DNA of 56,981 bases from Micrococcales bacterium (lineage in GTDB: Bacteria; Actinomycetota; Actinomycetes; Actinomycetales; Microbacteriaceae), in the NCBI GenBank assembly GCA_947452985.1, contig CANGEU010000008.1:1-56981 (forward strand), in the 5' to 3' direction. Under the pieces are notes generated by a model that saw only the letters and a program-made list of their open reading frames with translations, was not told the DNA's origin and ran no database searches. Of this stretch, positions 16,498 through 24,764 are shown piece by piece; the first letter of the stretch is position 1, and every line of letters begins with the position of its first letter. Position numbers and translations under genes: made by a program.

Positions 16498-17247
16498 ATG
16501 GCTGAGCCAGTTATCGAATTAAAGAACATCACCAAGAGCTTCGGTCCAGTAGACGTCTTGAAGGGCGTTGACCTGAAAGCCTATGCAGGCAAAGTAACAG
16601 CGCTTGTTGGTGACAACGGTGCCGGAAAGTCGACCCTTATCAAGGGTCTTTCTGGCGTTCAGCCATACGATGGCGGAACTGTTCATTTCGAAGGCCAGGA
16701 AGTCAACATTCACGACCCTCGCCAAGCCAGCGCGCTCGGCATCGAGGTTGTTTACCAAGACCTCGCCCTTTGCGAGAACCTAGACATCGTTCAGAACATG
16801 TTCCTCGGTCGCGAAGAAACCTCAAACGGCACCCTTTCGGAGCCAACCATGGAACTTGAGGCCACCCAGGCATTGCAGAGCCTTTCGGTTCGTACCGTGA
16901 AGTCGGTTCGTCAGAAGGTCTCGTCGCTTTCAGGTGGTCAGCGCCAGACCGTAGCAATCGCCCGCTCGGTGCTACGTAACGCAAAACTTGTAATTCTCGA
17001 TGAGCCAACCGCCGCTCTCGGTGTTGCCCAGACCGAACAGGTTTTGAACCTGGTTCGCCGCCTGGCAGACTCTGGCGTTGCAGTAATCATCATTAGCCAC
17101 AACCTGGTCGATGTTTTCAAGGTCTGCGACGACATCGCGGTGCTTTACCTAGGACGCATGGTCGCCCAGATTGAAACCAAGAAGACCAACCAGACGGATG
17201 TTGTAGGTTACATCACCGGCACCAAGACCTACGAAGGAAGCAAATAA
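16498..17247 (+). CDS. Sugar ABC transporter ATP-binding protein
   Basis: Cytoplasmic ATPase of the CUT2-like transporter, 249 aa. Walker A is GDNGAGKST (about residues 38-46), the ABC signature is LSGGQRQ, Walker B is LVILDEPT and the switch His is in VIIISHN. It has one nucleotide-binding domain, about half the size of RbsA/XylG, so it probably works as a homodimer. The ATG at 16498 preceded by AGAAAGAGAAA was preferred to an in-frame start 45 bp upstream that lies inside the intercistronic hairpin. It overlaps the permease start by one base (TAATG). Confidence 0.93.
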   Translation: MAEPVIELKNITKSFGPVDVLKGVDLKAYAGKVTALVGDNGAGKSTLIKGLSGVQPYDGGTVHFEGQEVNIHDPRQASALGIEVVYQDLALCENLDIVQNMFLGREETSNGTLSEPTMELEATQALQSLSVRTVKSVRQKVSSLSGGQRQTVAIARSVLRNAKLVILDEPTAALGVAQTEQVLNLVRRLADSGVAVIIISHNLVDVFKVCDDIAVLYLGRMVAQIETKKTNQTDVVGYITGTKTYEGSK

Positions 17248-18518
17248 TGAGCAAGCAAGAAACCTCACAAATGTCTGCACCGCTGCCTCCTCAGGCGATT
17301 GCTAGCGGTCACGAGGGTAACCTTCGCGACCAGATCTCGGCTTACGGCTCTCGCCTGAAAAACGGTGAAATGGGTGCACTACCTGCGGTTGGTGCACTTG
17401 CGGTCCTGACCGGCCTTTTTGCGGCCCTAAGCCCGTTCTTCCTGACCAAGCTGAACATTGCCAACCTGTTCGTTCAGGCTGCTGAGCTAACTACCTTGGC
17501 TGTTGCTTTGGTATTCGTTATCTTGCTGGCTGAGATTGATCTGTCGGCCGGTGTTACCGCCGGTGTGGCAATGGACATCTTCTACCTAACCGTGAAGGCT
17601 GGTTTGCCTTGGCAGGCCGCCATCGTTGTTGCCCTGGTCTTTGGTGCCGCTGTAGGAGCGCTGCTCGGTTACTTCGTAGCCAAGATTGGTGTCCCCTCGT
17701 TTGTGGTCACCCTTTCGTTCTTCCTGGCTTTCCAGGGTCTAGCACTGGTACTTCTTGGCGACGGCGGACTGTTCCGAGTAGACATTCCAGAAATCAAGGC
17801 AATCATGAACGAAAGCCTGCCAACCTGGGGCGGCTGGGTCTTACTAGTTGTCATGGTCGGCCTTTCTGCAGGTTTGGGATTCTGGGACCGGGCACGCCGT
17901 GCGAAGCAGGGTTTGGTCAACCGCCCAATCTCGATCTTGGCCATAAAATTGGCCACCATTACGATCCTTGGCGGCGGAACCATCTTCTTCCTGAATCTAA
18001 ACCGCAGCCAGAACGCTCTCAAGCCAATTGAGGGTGTTCCAATCGTGATTCCTTTCGTTTTGGCACTGTTGTTCGTAGGAAACTTCTTTCTAGACCGCAC
18101 CCGCTTTGGTCGTCACCTTTATGCAGTTGGTGGCAACCCTGAGGCAGCGCGCCGTGCAGGTATCAAGGTTGGAGCAATTCGTATTGCAGCCTTCATGATC
18201 ACCTCAACCCTCGCTGTTGTCTCCGGACTCTTCCACGTCAGCCGTATTGGCGTAGTTGAAGCATCCGCCGGACGCTCAATCGTTCTTAGCGGTGTGGCAG
18301 CGGCTGTGGTTGGTGGCGTAAGCCTCTTCGGTGGTCGTGGAAAGCTTATCCACGCAGCAATCGGTGCCATGGTCATCTCGATGATTGACAACGGCCTGGG
18401 TCTGCTTGGACTTTCAGCCGGAATCAGCTTCCTGGTCACCGGTAGCGTGCTGGCACTAGCCGCAACTATCGATGCCCTGTCTCGAAAGAGAAGTGGAAGT
18501 TCAGTACTTCGAAGCTAA
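17247..18518 (+). CDS. Sugar ABC transporter permease (XylH-like)
   Basis: Integral membrane subunit of 423 aa with about ten to twelve helices, the size of XylH rather than RbsC. The cytoplasmic-loop motif RFGRHLYAVGGNPEAARRAGI near residue 285 is the permease contact for the ATPase in the CUT2 family. AEIDLSAG near residue 96 is also typical. It is the last gene of a binding protein-ATPase-permease operon; a stem-loop follows. Confidence 0.92.
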   Translation: MSKQETSQMSAPLPPQAIASGHEGNLRDQISAYGSRLKNGEMGALPAVGALAVLTGLFAALSPFFLTKLNIANLFVQAAELTTLAVALVFVILLAEIDLSAGVTAGVAMDIFYLTVKAGLPWQAAIVVALVFGAAVGALLGYFVAKIGVPSFVVTLSFFLAFQGLALVLLGDGGLFRVDIPEIKAIMNESLPTWGGWVLLVVMVGLSAGLGFWDRARRAKQGLVNRPISILAIKLATITILGGGTIFFLNLNRSQNALKPIEGVPIVIPFVLALLFVGNFFLDRTRFGRHLYAVGGNPEAARRAGIKVGAIRIAAFMITSTLAVVSGLFHVSRIGVVEASAGRSIVLSGVAAAVVGGVSLFGGRGKLIHAAIGAMVISMIDNGLGLLGLSAGISFLVTGSVLALAATIDALSRKRSGSSVLRS

Positions 18519-18541
18519 CGCTTATTCCCCCTAATGAATGC

Positions 18542-18573
18542 AGAGAGGGTCTCACGAAAGTGGGGCCCTTTCT
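18542..18573 (+). terminator. Terminator after sugar transporter operon
   Basis: A 14-bp stem with one mismatch and G-T wobbles (18542-18555 with 18560-18573), closed by a GAAA tetraloop, 23 bp after the permease stop. Confidence 0.65.
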
Positions 18574-18627
18574 CCATTTACTTGACCAAACGATAAACTT
18601 GTCAGGTGTCTCGGGGAACCGAGATTC

Positions 18628-18700
18628 GCCACCTTAGCTCAGTTGGTAGAGCAGCTCCCTCGTAAAGAGCAGGTCAGGAGTTCAATTCTCCTAGGTGGCT
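18628..18700 (+). tRNA. tRNA-Thr (anticodon CGT)
   Basis: The cloverleaf is visible: acceptor GCCACCT/AGGTGGC, D-arm GCTC...GAGC, anticodon loop CTCGTAA (anticodon CGT), T-arm AGGAG-TTCAATT-CTCCT, discriminator T. CCA is not encoded. The base of the anticodon stem has one C-A mismatch. Just upstream (18609-18624) is a small hairpin, TCTCGG-GGAA-CCGAGA. The 3' 27 nt overlap the end of a convergent protein gene. Confidence 0.93.
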
Positions 18701-19291
18701 CACAATTACTGAGGCTGGTTTCAGACCCTCGAAGTAGTGCTTCCAATTGATCACCCCGGTTGGAGTATTGGTGATCTCTTTCTTAGCCGCCGCCACCTCA
18801 TCGTCCAAGACATCCTGGATGTATTGGTCGGTGTTCAAGAACTCGGCATCGAGATCAAACTTTGCAGCCAATTCCCCAAGGTATTCGTGGTTAGAAATTA
18901 GCTTGCCTTCGGCAAAGTGACCTTCGAACAGTTCTCGGGCAACCTGCAACTGAGTGCCATTGGTGTGAGCCAACTTGATCAGGCGATGAGCCTTCATCGA
19001 GTTTCCGCCACGGGCAATCCGGAAGTTGAAAGCTAACCCGTAGTTTTTGCCTTCGTCAATTACATTCTTCAGCATGCCTTCGGCTTCGTCCTCGGTTATT
19101 CCCAGTGCGCCAACCAGGTGCTCGATGGTGGTTTGCCCATAATCTTCGATGCCATCTGGATCGATCCGCAGGGCGCGCAGGGTCACGTCTACTGGCTTTC
19201 CGAAGTCGGCTAGCGCGCGGTCGATTTCAACCAAAAGCATTCGGCTCCATGGGCAACCGATATCAATCCAGAGCTCTAAAGATGCAGTCAT
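18674..19291 (-). CDS. DsbA/FrnE-like thioredoxin-fold protein with CPWS motif
   Basis: A cytoplasmic 205-aa DSBA-domain protein. The usual CPWC active site near residue 13 is CPWS, so the second cysteine is missing. The helical insert and the ARGGNSMKAHRLIKLA segment are typical of the FrnE subfamily. The ATG at 19291 is preferred to an in-frame start 27 bp upstream because TAAACT ends 7 bp before it. The last codons (SHLGELNS-stop) lie antisense to the 3' end of tRNA-Thr. It may act as an isomerase or glutathione-type transferase rather than a disulfide oxidase; this is inferred. Confidence 0.85.
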   Translation of the reverse strand: MTASLELWIDIGCPWSRMLLVEIDRALADFGKPVDVTLRALRIDPDGIEDYGQTTIEHLVGALGITEDEAEGMLKNVIDEGKNYGLAFNFRIARGGNSMKAHRLIKLAHTNGTQLQVARELFEGHFAEGKLISNHEYLGELAAKFDLDAEFLNTDQYIQDVLDDEVAAAKKEITNTPTGVINWKHYFEGLKPASVIVSHLGELNS

Positions 19292-19335
19292 GTTGGCAAG
19301 TTTAGTTAGGTCTCGCATGCGAATAAACTCTAAAC
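19292..19335. promoter_or_regulatory. Compact divergent promoter with two leaderless starts
   Basis: Only 44 bp separate the two start codons. TAAACT occurs on both strands: minus-strand copy at 19299-19304 (7 bp before the DsbA-like ATG) and plus-strand copy at 19324-19329 (6 bp before the DUF1801 ATG). Both transcripts would begin at or next to the A of ATG. Confidence 0.6.
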
Positions 19336-19746
19336 ATGTCTGAAACTTTCTCCAAAGAAGAACGCGCTGCGATGCGCGAGTTGGCGAAAGAGCGTAAGTT
19401 GCAACAGGGCCGCGCTGAATCGCTGGCTGCCACTCTTGAACGCATTGACTCCATGGCTCCGACGGACCGAGAAATAGCGTTGGCCGTCCACAAGTTGGCG
19501 TTAGAAGTCAACTCCAATTTTGAAGTGCGCACCTGGTATGGAATGCCTGCATACTACGTTGACGGCCAGGTGGTCATGTTCTTCCAAGATGGCGAGAAGT
19601 TCAAGACTCGCTATTCAACCGTAGGCTTCCAGCAGGCGGCCAAGCTAGATTCCGGTGCATTCTGGCCAACTTCCTACGCCATCACTGCGGTTGATTCGAC
19701 AGTGGCAAAAGAATTGACCGCACTTATAAAGCGAGCCCTCGGTTGA
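19336..19746 (+). CDS. DUF1801 (YdhG-like) family protein
   Basis: A small cytoplasmic protein, 136 aa. Recognised by the YdhG/DUF1801 core: VRTWYGMPAYYVDGQVVMFFQ (about 64-84) followed by FKTRYSTVGF. Members have been called iron chaperones by analogy with frataxin-like folds, but function is not settled. The stop overlaps the TTG start of the NRAMP metal transporter (TTGA), which supports a metal-related role. A Lys/Arg/Glu-rich N-terminal helix is present. Confidence 0.8.
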   Translation: MSETFSKEERAAMRELAKERKLQQGRAESLAATLERIDSMAPTDREIALAVHKLALEVNSNFEVRTWYGMPAYYVDGQVVMFFQDGEKFKTRYSTVGFQQAAKLDSGAFWPTSYAITAVDSTVAKELTALIKRALG

Positions 19747-20957
19747 GCCCAAAAAGAAGGTTCGTCACCCTGCTTGGGCCGGCTGTTGTAGCTGGAGTCG
19801 CCTACCTCGACCCTGGCAACGTTGCCACAAACCTCACTGCTGGCACGCACTATGGTTACTTACTGCTTTGGGTTTTAGTCCTAGCCAATCTGGTCGCCTG
19901 GCTGGTTCAGTTTCTGGCTGCCAAGCTTGGTCTCGCTTCCAACAAGAGCCTCTCTCGAATCATGGGTGAGCGAATCAAGTCGCCTTTCGGTCGCTTCCTG
20001 TACTGGCTCCAAGCGCAACTAGTTGCAATCGCGACCGACCTTGCAGAACTGATTGGCGGGGCTGTTGCGCTCAACTTGCTATTTGGTTGGCCACTGATTG
20101 CCGGATGTATTGCAACGGCTGTGGTTTCCACTGGAATTCTTTACCTACGCGTCAGGGGCAACGGCAGGGCTTTCGAGTACTTTATTTTCAGCCTGATCGT
20201 TTTGACCAGCTTTGGGTTCATTTCAGCGATTACCTCATGGACACCAATGGCGACCGACTTCTTTGCTGGGCTCACGCCAAGGCTCGTGAATGAAGAGTCC
20301 GCAGTACTTGCTCTGGGCATCCTGGGGGCCACAATCATGCCTCACGCCGTCTACGTTCACTCTGCCCTATCTCGAGACCGCCTTGGCGCTTTGGCGACCG
20401 GCTTAGATAACCAGCGTCTTGTTCGAATTATCAAATGGGACGTCTCGCTGGCAATGTTTATTGCCGGAACAGTGAACATTGCGCTTCTGGTTCTCGGAGC
20501 GGTCATTGGTATTTCTAACCACGGCGACGACGTTATCTCGACCGTCTATGCCGAAGTTCTTGGAGCTGGTGGAGCAACTTTCGCCGTGCTATTTGCTCTT
20601 GCCCTGCTGGCCAGTGGTCTCGCCTCAACCTCGGTTGGCACCTACGCAGGTGAAGTTATCTTCGACGGCCTATTGGTGAAGCGGTCGTTACCGCTAGTAG
20701 TTCGCCGTCTGATTACCCTCATTCCTGCTTTGGGCGTTCTCTCTTTGGGTCTTGGAGCCACCGATGTGTTGGTACTGAGTCAGGTATTCCTCAGCTTCGG
20801 AATCCCATTCGCGCTTTTCCCGCTAATCCGTCTAACTTCCGACAAAGCGCTAATGGGCAAACTCGTCAACAACGCAATAACCAGTGGCATCGGGTATTTA
20901 GTTGCCTCAGGCCTGACCGCCCTAAACCTCTGGACCGTCTACCAGTTCTGGGCATAG
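19743..20957 (+). CDS. mntH: NRAMP-family Mn2+/Fe2+ transporter
   Basis: Proton-coupled divalent metal importer of 404 aa with about eleven helices. The metal-binding DPGN motif is at residues 21-24 (AYLDPGNVATNLTAG), and the helix-6 motif MPHAVYVHSAL lies near residue 200, where the A/MPH ligand set is expected. The start codon is TTG, overlapping the upstream stop by 4 bp (coupled translation). A terminator follows at once. No DtxR/MntR-like box was recognised. Confidence 0.92.
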   Translation: MSPKRRFVTLLGPAVVAGVAYLDPGNVATNLTAGTHYGYLLLWVLVLANLVAWLVQFLAAKLGLASNKSLSRIMGERIKSPFGRFLYWLQAQLVAIATDLAELIGGAVALNLLFGWPLIAGCIATAVVSTGILYLRVRGNGRAFEYFIFSLIVLTSFGFISAITSWTPMATDFFAGLTPRLVNEESAVLALGILGATIMPHAVYVHSALSRDRLGALATGLDNQRLVRIIKWDVSLAMFIAGTVNIALLVLGAVIGISNHGDDVISTVYAEVLGAGGATFAVLFALALLASGLASTSVGTYAGEVIFDGLLVKRSLPLVVRRLITLIPALGVLSLGLGATDVLVLSQVFLSFGIPFALFPLIRLTSDKALMGKLVNNAITSGIGYLVASGLTALNLWTVYQFWA

Positions 20958-20959
20958 AA

Positions 20960-20987
20960 AAACCCCAGACCCTGAGGCCTGGGGTTT
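20960..20987. terminator. Bidirectional terminator between mntH and actP
   Basis: A 9-bp stem, AAACCCCAG/CTGGGGTTT, with a 10-nt loop, A-run before and T-run after, in the 42 bp between convergent genes. Confidence 0.8.
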
Positions 20988-20999
20988 CCCTATTACTTA

Positions 21000-22799
21000 T
21001 TAGTGCTTAGCTGCTGCACCGATTGCTGCTCCAGTCATCGAACGAACTTCGAGCTCGGCATACTTGGCCGTGTTCTGCTCGGTCGAAGTAACCGTGCCTA
21101 GCCATCCGAAGAAGAAGCCAAGTGGAATCGAAACGATTCCAGGGTTACGAAGTGGGAAGTAGTCGAAGTGAGCTCCACCCTCAGTCAACGGGATAAGTGA
21201 GTCCAGCGCACCCGAAACGTTCTGCGAGAAGATCAGCAACAACAGCGCTGAGCCGAGGCCACCATAAATGGCGAATACGGCACCGCGAGTGTTGAATCGC
21301 TTCCAGAACAACGAATAGAGCACGGCAGGAAGGTTACCCGAGGCAGCAATCGCAAATGCGATGGCAACTAGGAAGGCAACGTTCAAACCCTGAGCACCGA
21401 TGGCTAGAACAATCGAAACCAAACCGATCACGATAGCGGCAAGCTTGGCAACGCGAACTTCCTTTTCAGGAGAAGCATTACCCTTCTTAATTACGCTGGC
21501 GTAAAGGTCGTGAGCAAACGACGACGAGCTAGCTAGAACCAGACCGGCCACAACGGCAAGAATGGTTGCGAACGCGATGGCACCGATGACGGCAAGCATG
21601 ATCGCTCCACCAGTTGAACCGTGACCGCCACCAAGGAACTCAGCAAGCTGTGGAGCAGCTACGTTACCCGACATGTCGGCACCGACCGCGTGAGTCTTTA
21701 GCTCATCACTTAGTGCACCGAATTGCTTCAACGAGTCGTCTGCACAAACAGTGGTGTTGGTTGGGTCAACTACCTGAATGTTGTTTTTGTCGACTAGACA
21801 CTTGGTGACCTTGTCGACCTTCCAGCCATTGGTTAGTGATACGCGGCTGATGAAAGCAGCTGCACCAAAACCAAGAGCAATGGTCATTAGGTAGAAGGCA
21901 CCGATGTTACCGATAGCCCAGTTGACCGACTTGCGAGCAGCCTTGGCGGTTGGAACGGTGTAGAAGCGAATCAGGATGTGAGGCAAACCAGCGGTTCCTA
22001 GAACCAGGGCCAGACCTAGAGAGATCAAGTCAAGCTTGCTCCAAAGGGTCTTCACCGGATCAACCAAACCTGAGGTTGCGTCAATAATGTCTTTTCCGAA
22101 CTTCATACCTGGCTGCAAGAACGCGTCGTTCTTACCGCTGTTGGTAGCTGCCTGACCTAGTAACTCAGAGATGTTGAAGTTGAATCGCCAAAGCACCATG
22201 ACGGTGAGCAGAGCAGCACCAATCATTAGCAAGAACGCCTTCAAGATCTGAACGTAGGTTGTACCCTTCATTCCACCAATGGTCACGTAAAGGATCATCA
22301 GAATACCCACACCAGCGATGATGTAGTTCTTTGCGGTTGGGTCAGTGATTCCAAGCAGTAGTGAAACCAGTGCGCCGGCACCAACCATCTGAGCCATTAG
22401 ATAGAAGATCGAAACAACGAGAGTTGAAACTGCCGAAGCTGTGCGAACTGGAATCTGACGCATGCGGAAGGAAAGAACGTCGCCCATTGTGAATCGGCCA
22501 GAGTTACGAAGTGGCTCGGCGATTAGTAGCAGCGCCACCAACCAAGCAACCAAGAAGCCGATTGAGTATAGGAAGCCGTCGTAACCGAACAGTGCGATGG
22601 TACCTGCGATACCAAGGAACGATGCGGCCGACATGTAGTCTCCAGCGATGGCCATACCATTTTGGAAACCGGAGAAGCTGGCGCCACCGTCGTAGAAGTC
22701 AGTCGACTTCTTGTTGGTGTTACCTGCGCGCCAAACGATAAACAGGGTTACTGCTACGAAGGCTAGGAACAGCACTGAGCTGATTGTTGAAGCGTTCAT
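21000..22799 (-). CDS. actP: Cation/acetate symporter (SSS family)
   Basis: Na+-coupled acetate permease of 599 aa with about 13 helices. Sodium/solute symporter features include GDYMSAASFLGIAGTIALFGYDG near residue 52 and the conserved SSSFAHDLYASVIKKG segment near 425. A longer extracellular loop around 320-370 contains two cysteines. The start overlaps the DUF485 stop by one base (TAATG); the DUF485-ActP pair (yjcH-actP) is classical. It fits with acs at 33.5 kb. Confidence 0.92.
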   Translation of the reverse strand: MNASTISSVLFLAFVAVTLFIVWRAGNTNKKSTDFYDGGASFSGFQNGMAIAGDYMSAASFLGIAGTIALFGYDGFLYSIGFLVAWLVALLLIAEPLRNSGRFTMGDVLSFRMRQIPVRTASAVSTLVVSIFYLMAQMVGAGALVSLLLGITDPTAKNYIIAGVGILMILYVTIGGMKGTTYVQILKAFLLMIGAALLTVMVLWRFNFNISELLGQAATNSGKNDAFLQPGMKFGKDIIDATSGLVDPVKTLWSKLDLISLGLALVLGTAGLPHILIRFYTVPTAKAARKSVNWAIGNIGAFYLMTIALGFGAAAFISRVSLTNGWKVDKVTKCLVDKNNIQVVDPTNTTVCADDSLKQFGALSDELKTHAVGADMSGNVAAPQLAEFLGGGHGSTGGAIMLAVIGAIAFATILAVVAGLVLASSSSFAHDLYASVIKKGNASPEKEVRVAKLAAIVIGLVSIVLAIGAQGLNVAFLVAIAFAIAASGNLPAVLYSLFWKRFNTRGAVFAIYGGLGSALLLLIFSQNVSGALDSLIPLTEGGAHFDYFPLRNPGIVSIPLGFFFGWLGTVTSTEQNTAKYAELEVRSMTGAAIGAAAKH

Positions 22800-23128
22800 T
22801 ATTTACCTAGCTCTTTCTCAACCTGACGGGCGATCTTGTCGGATGCGTCGTCGAGGTGTTTGGTTGAGTGGTTGTCGTAAGCCCAGGCGATTGCGAAGGT
22901 GGTTACGAACTGAAGTAGCCCAAAAATGAAAGCAACGGTGATGTTGCCAGCGACTTTGGTGTTCATAAAGTCTCGAGCAAAACCGGTCATCATTACATAA
23001 AGGAAATACCAAGCCACGGATAGAGCGGCAACAGGGAAAGCGTAGTTGCGGAATCTCTTCTTCAGGGCTTGGAATTCTGGGCTGGCCTGGGTTTCAGCCC
23101 AAACCTTTTCGTTCTCTGTGGATCCCAT
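22799..23128 (-). CDS. DUF485 membrane protein (YjcH-like)
   Basis: A 109-aa inner-membrane protein with two helices (about 35-55 and 68-90), the family's usual size. ATG at 23128 with TTGGAG seven bases upstream was chosen; an in-frame start 63 bp earlier adds residues unlike the family. It precedes actP with a TAATG overlap, as in the yjcH-actP operon of other bacteria. The family's role in acetate uptake is unproven. Confidence 0.88.
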   Translation of the reverse strand: MGSTENEKVWAETQASPEFQALKKRFRNYAFPVAALSVAWYFLYVMMTGFARDFMNTKVAGNITVAFIFGLLQFVTTFAIAWAYDNHSTKHLDDASDKIARQVEKELGK

Positions 23129-23153
23129 TGAACTCCAATGTTCATTGTGAAAA

Positions 23154-23208
23154 CCCATTCGGCATTGAATGGGCCAGAGCATGTGAGACATGCGCCAACC
23201 AAAATCTA
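23154..23208 (-). promoter_or_regulatory. Promoter and two palindromes before the DUF485-actP operon
   Basis: A TAGATT -10 candidate (minus strand, 23208-23203) is followed, in what would be the 5' leader, by GCATGT-GAG-ACATGC (23179-23193) and by CCCATTC-N6-GAATGGG (23154-23173). Either could be an operator or an RNA hairpin that influences expression. Confidence 0.4.
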
Positions 23209-23288
23209 ACGCGAGAATTTGACCAAAATCAGGATTTAAGTCGGTTTATGCCTGCTGTTATCGACTCGTTATAACTTGGATTTTTGTG

Positions 23289-24764
23289 CTAGCAGACCGG
23301 TTCTTTTTCGGGAATGGTTCCCTCAACAAAGAAATCGTCCACCGCGCTGCTTACACACTGATTCGAGCGTCCGTAGGCAGTGTGCCCTTCGCCCTTGAAG
23401 GTAACCAAAAAACCCTTGGCTAGCACTTCATGCGCCAGCCCCACAGCTTGTTCATAAGGAGTAGCTGGGTCTCCAGTAGTACCGATCACAATGATGGTCG
23501 GGGCGCCCTTGGCAGAGTATGACTCTGGGCGCTTGGCGGCTGGGTAAGGCCAATCGGCGCAAAGCAGCGCACCGTTCTGCCAGTAGCGACCAAGAATCGG
23601 GGAGAGTTGCAGAATTCGCTGATTCTGCTTTGCCATATCCTCTGGCTTTGCCGACGAACGAGAATCAAGACAGTTCACCGCAACATTTGCTTCGAAGGTG
23701 TTGCTGGCGTAATTACCCTTCTGGTCGCGGTCGTTATAAAAATCTGCGAGAAGCATGAAGGTCGAGCCGTCCTTCGAGTGCATCGCCTCGTTGAAAGCCT
23801 GGGTCAGGTAAGGCCAGTAGGTGTCCGAGTACAAAGCCATGATCAAACCGGTGTTCGCTGAAGCGATGGTCAGCTTGCGACCATCTTTGGTTGGAAGCGT
23901 CTGCTTTTCCATCTTCTTCAGGAACTTTGAAACCTGAGCGCTGGCGTTGGAAAGGCTTCCGGAGAATGGGCAACTTGAGTCGTTCGCCAAGCAATCCTTC
24001 AAATAGTTGTGAAGTGCTAGGTCGAAGCCCTTTAGTTGATTCAGGCTCTGCTGGGAATCGGAAACGCGTGGGTCAATCGCTCCGTCTAATACAAATCGGC
24101 CAACCTTTTCTGGGAACAATGTTGCATAAGTAGCTCCCAGGAAAGTTCCGTAAGAGAAACCTAGATAGTTCAATTTCGCATCGCCGAGTGCCGCACGGAT
24201 TACGTCCATGTCCTTGGCTGCGCTAACAGTGTCAACGTAGCCCAAAACCGAACCGGTATTTGCCTTACATGCGTCAACGAACTTGGCAAGTTCCGCCTTC
24301 ATGAGCTGAACGTCTTTAGCCGAACCCGGTTCGGCATTGTTGGCATCGTAAAGCAGGTGGTCGGTGCCCTTGGTGTCGAGGCAGGTCACCTTGGCACTTC
24401 TCATAACTCCGCGAGGATCGAACGAAACCAAGGTGAAGGCATCGCGCAAAGTTTGAGTACCAATGCTGTCGTAGTTATTCACCAAGAAATCGACTCCGGA
24501 ACCGCCTGGGCCGCCTGGGTTCAGAACGATAGACCCTTGGGCGTGGTTGGTGAATTTTCGAGAAAGAGCAATTTCTATGGTTTCGCCATCGGGCTTATCC
24601 CAGTTGAGGGGAACCTTCACGGTTCCGCACTGGAATGCTTTGTTATCGCAGAGACTCCAGTTGATTTTCTGGGCATAAAGATCTTCCACCGGCGCAAGGT
24701 TGGAACAGCCCGACAAACCAAAAGCTAGGGTCAGTGTGGCAATGAGTGAGACGATTTTTTTCAA
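23289..24764 (-). CDS. Secreted alpha/beta-hydrolase, tripeptidyl aminopeptidase (TAP)-like lipoprotein
   Basis: A 491-aa exported hydrolase. The lipobox is FGLSGC near residue 20. The oxyanion region NPGGPGGSGVDF lies near 85, the nucleophile elbow GFSYGTFLG near 200, and the C-terminal TAP-like domain has GTTGDPATPYEQA and the catalytic His region FKGEGHTAYG. Relatives are S33 peptidases/proline iminopeptidases of actinobacteria. It overlaps holB by 4 bp, the last gene of the topA-tmk-holB operon. Confidence 0.88.
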   Translation of the reverse strand: MKKIVSLIATLTLAFGLSGCSNLAPVEDLYAQKINWSLCDNKAFQCGTVKVPLNWDKPDGETIEIALSRKFTNHAQGSIVLNPGGPGGSGVDFLVNNYDSIGTQTLRDAFTLVSFDPRGVMRSAKVTCLDTKGTDHLLYDANNAEPGSAKDVQLMKAELAKFVDACKANTGSVLGYVDTVSAAKDMDVIRAALGDAKLNYLGFSYGTFLGATYATLFPEKVGRFVLDGAIDPRVSDSQQSLNQLKGFDLALHNYLKDCLANDSSCPFSGSLSNASAQVSKFLKKMEKQTLPTKDGRKLTIASANTGLIMALYSDTYWPYLTQAFNEAMHSKDGSTFMLLADFYNDRDQKGNYASNTFEANVAVNCLDSRSSAKPEDMAKQNQRILQLSPILGRYWQNGALLCADWPYPAAKRPESYSAKGAPTIIVIGTTGDPATPYEQAVGLAHEVLAKGFLVTFKGEGHTAYGRSNQCVSSAVDDFFVEGTIPEKEPVC

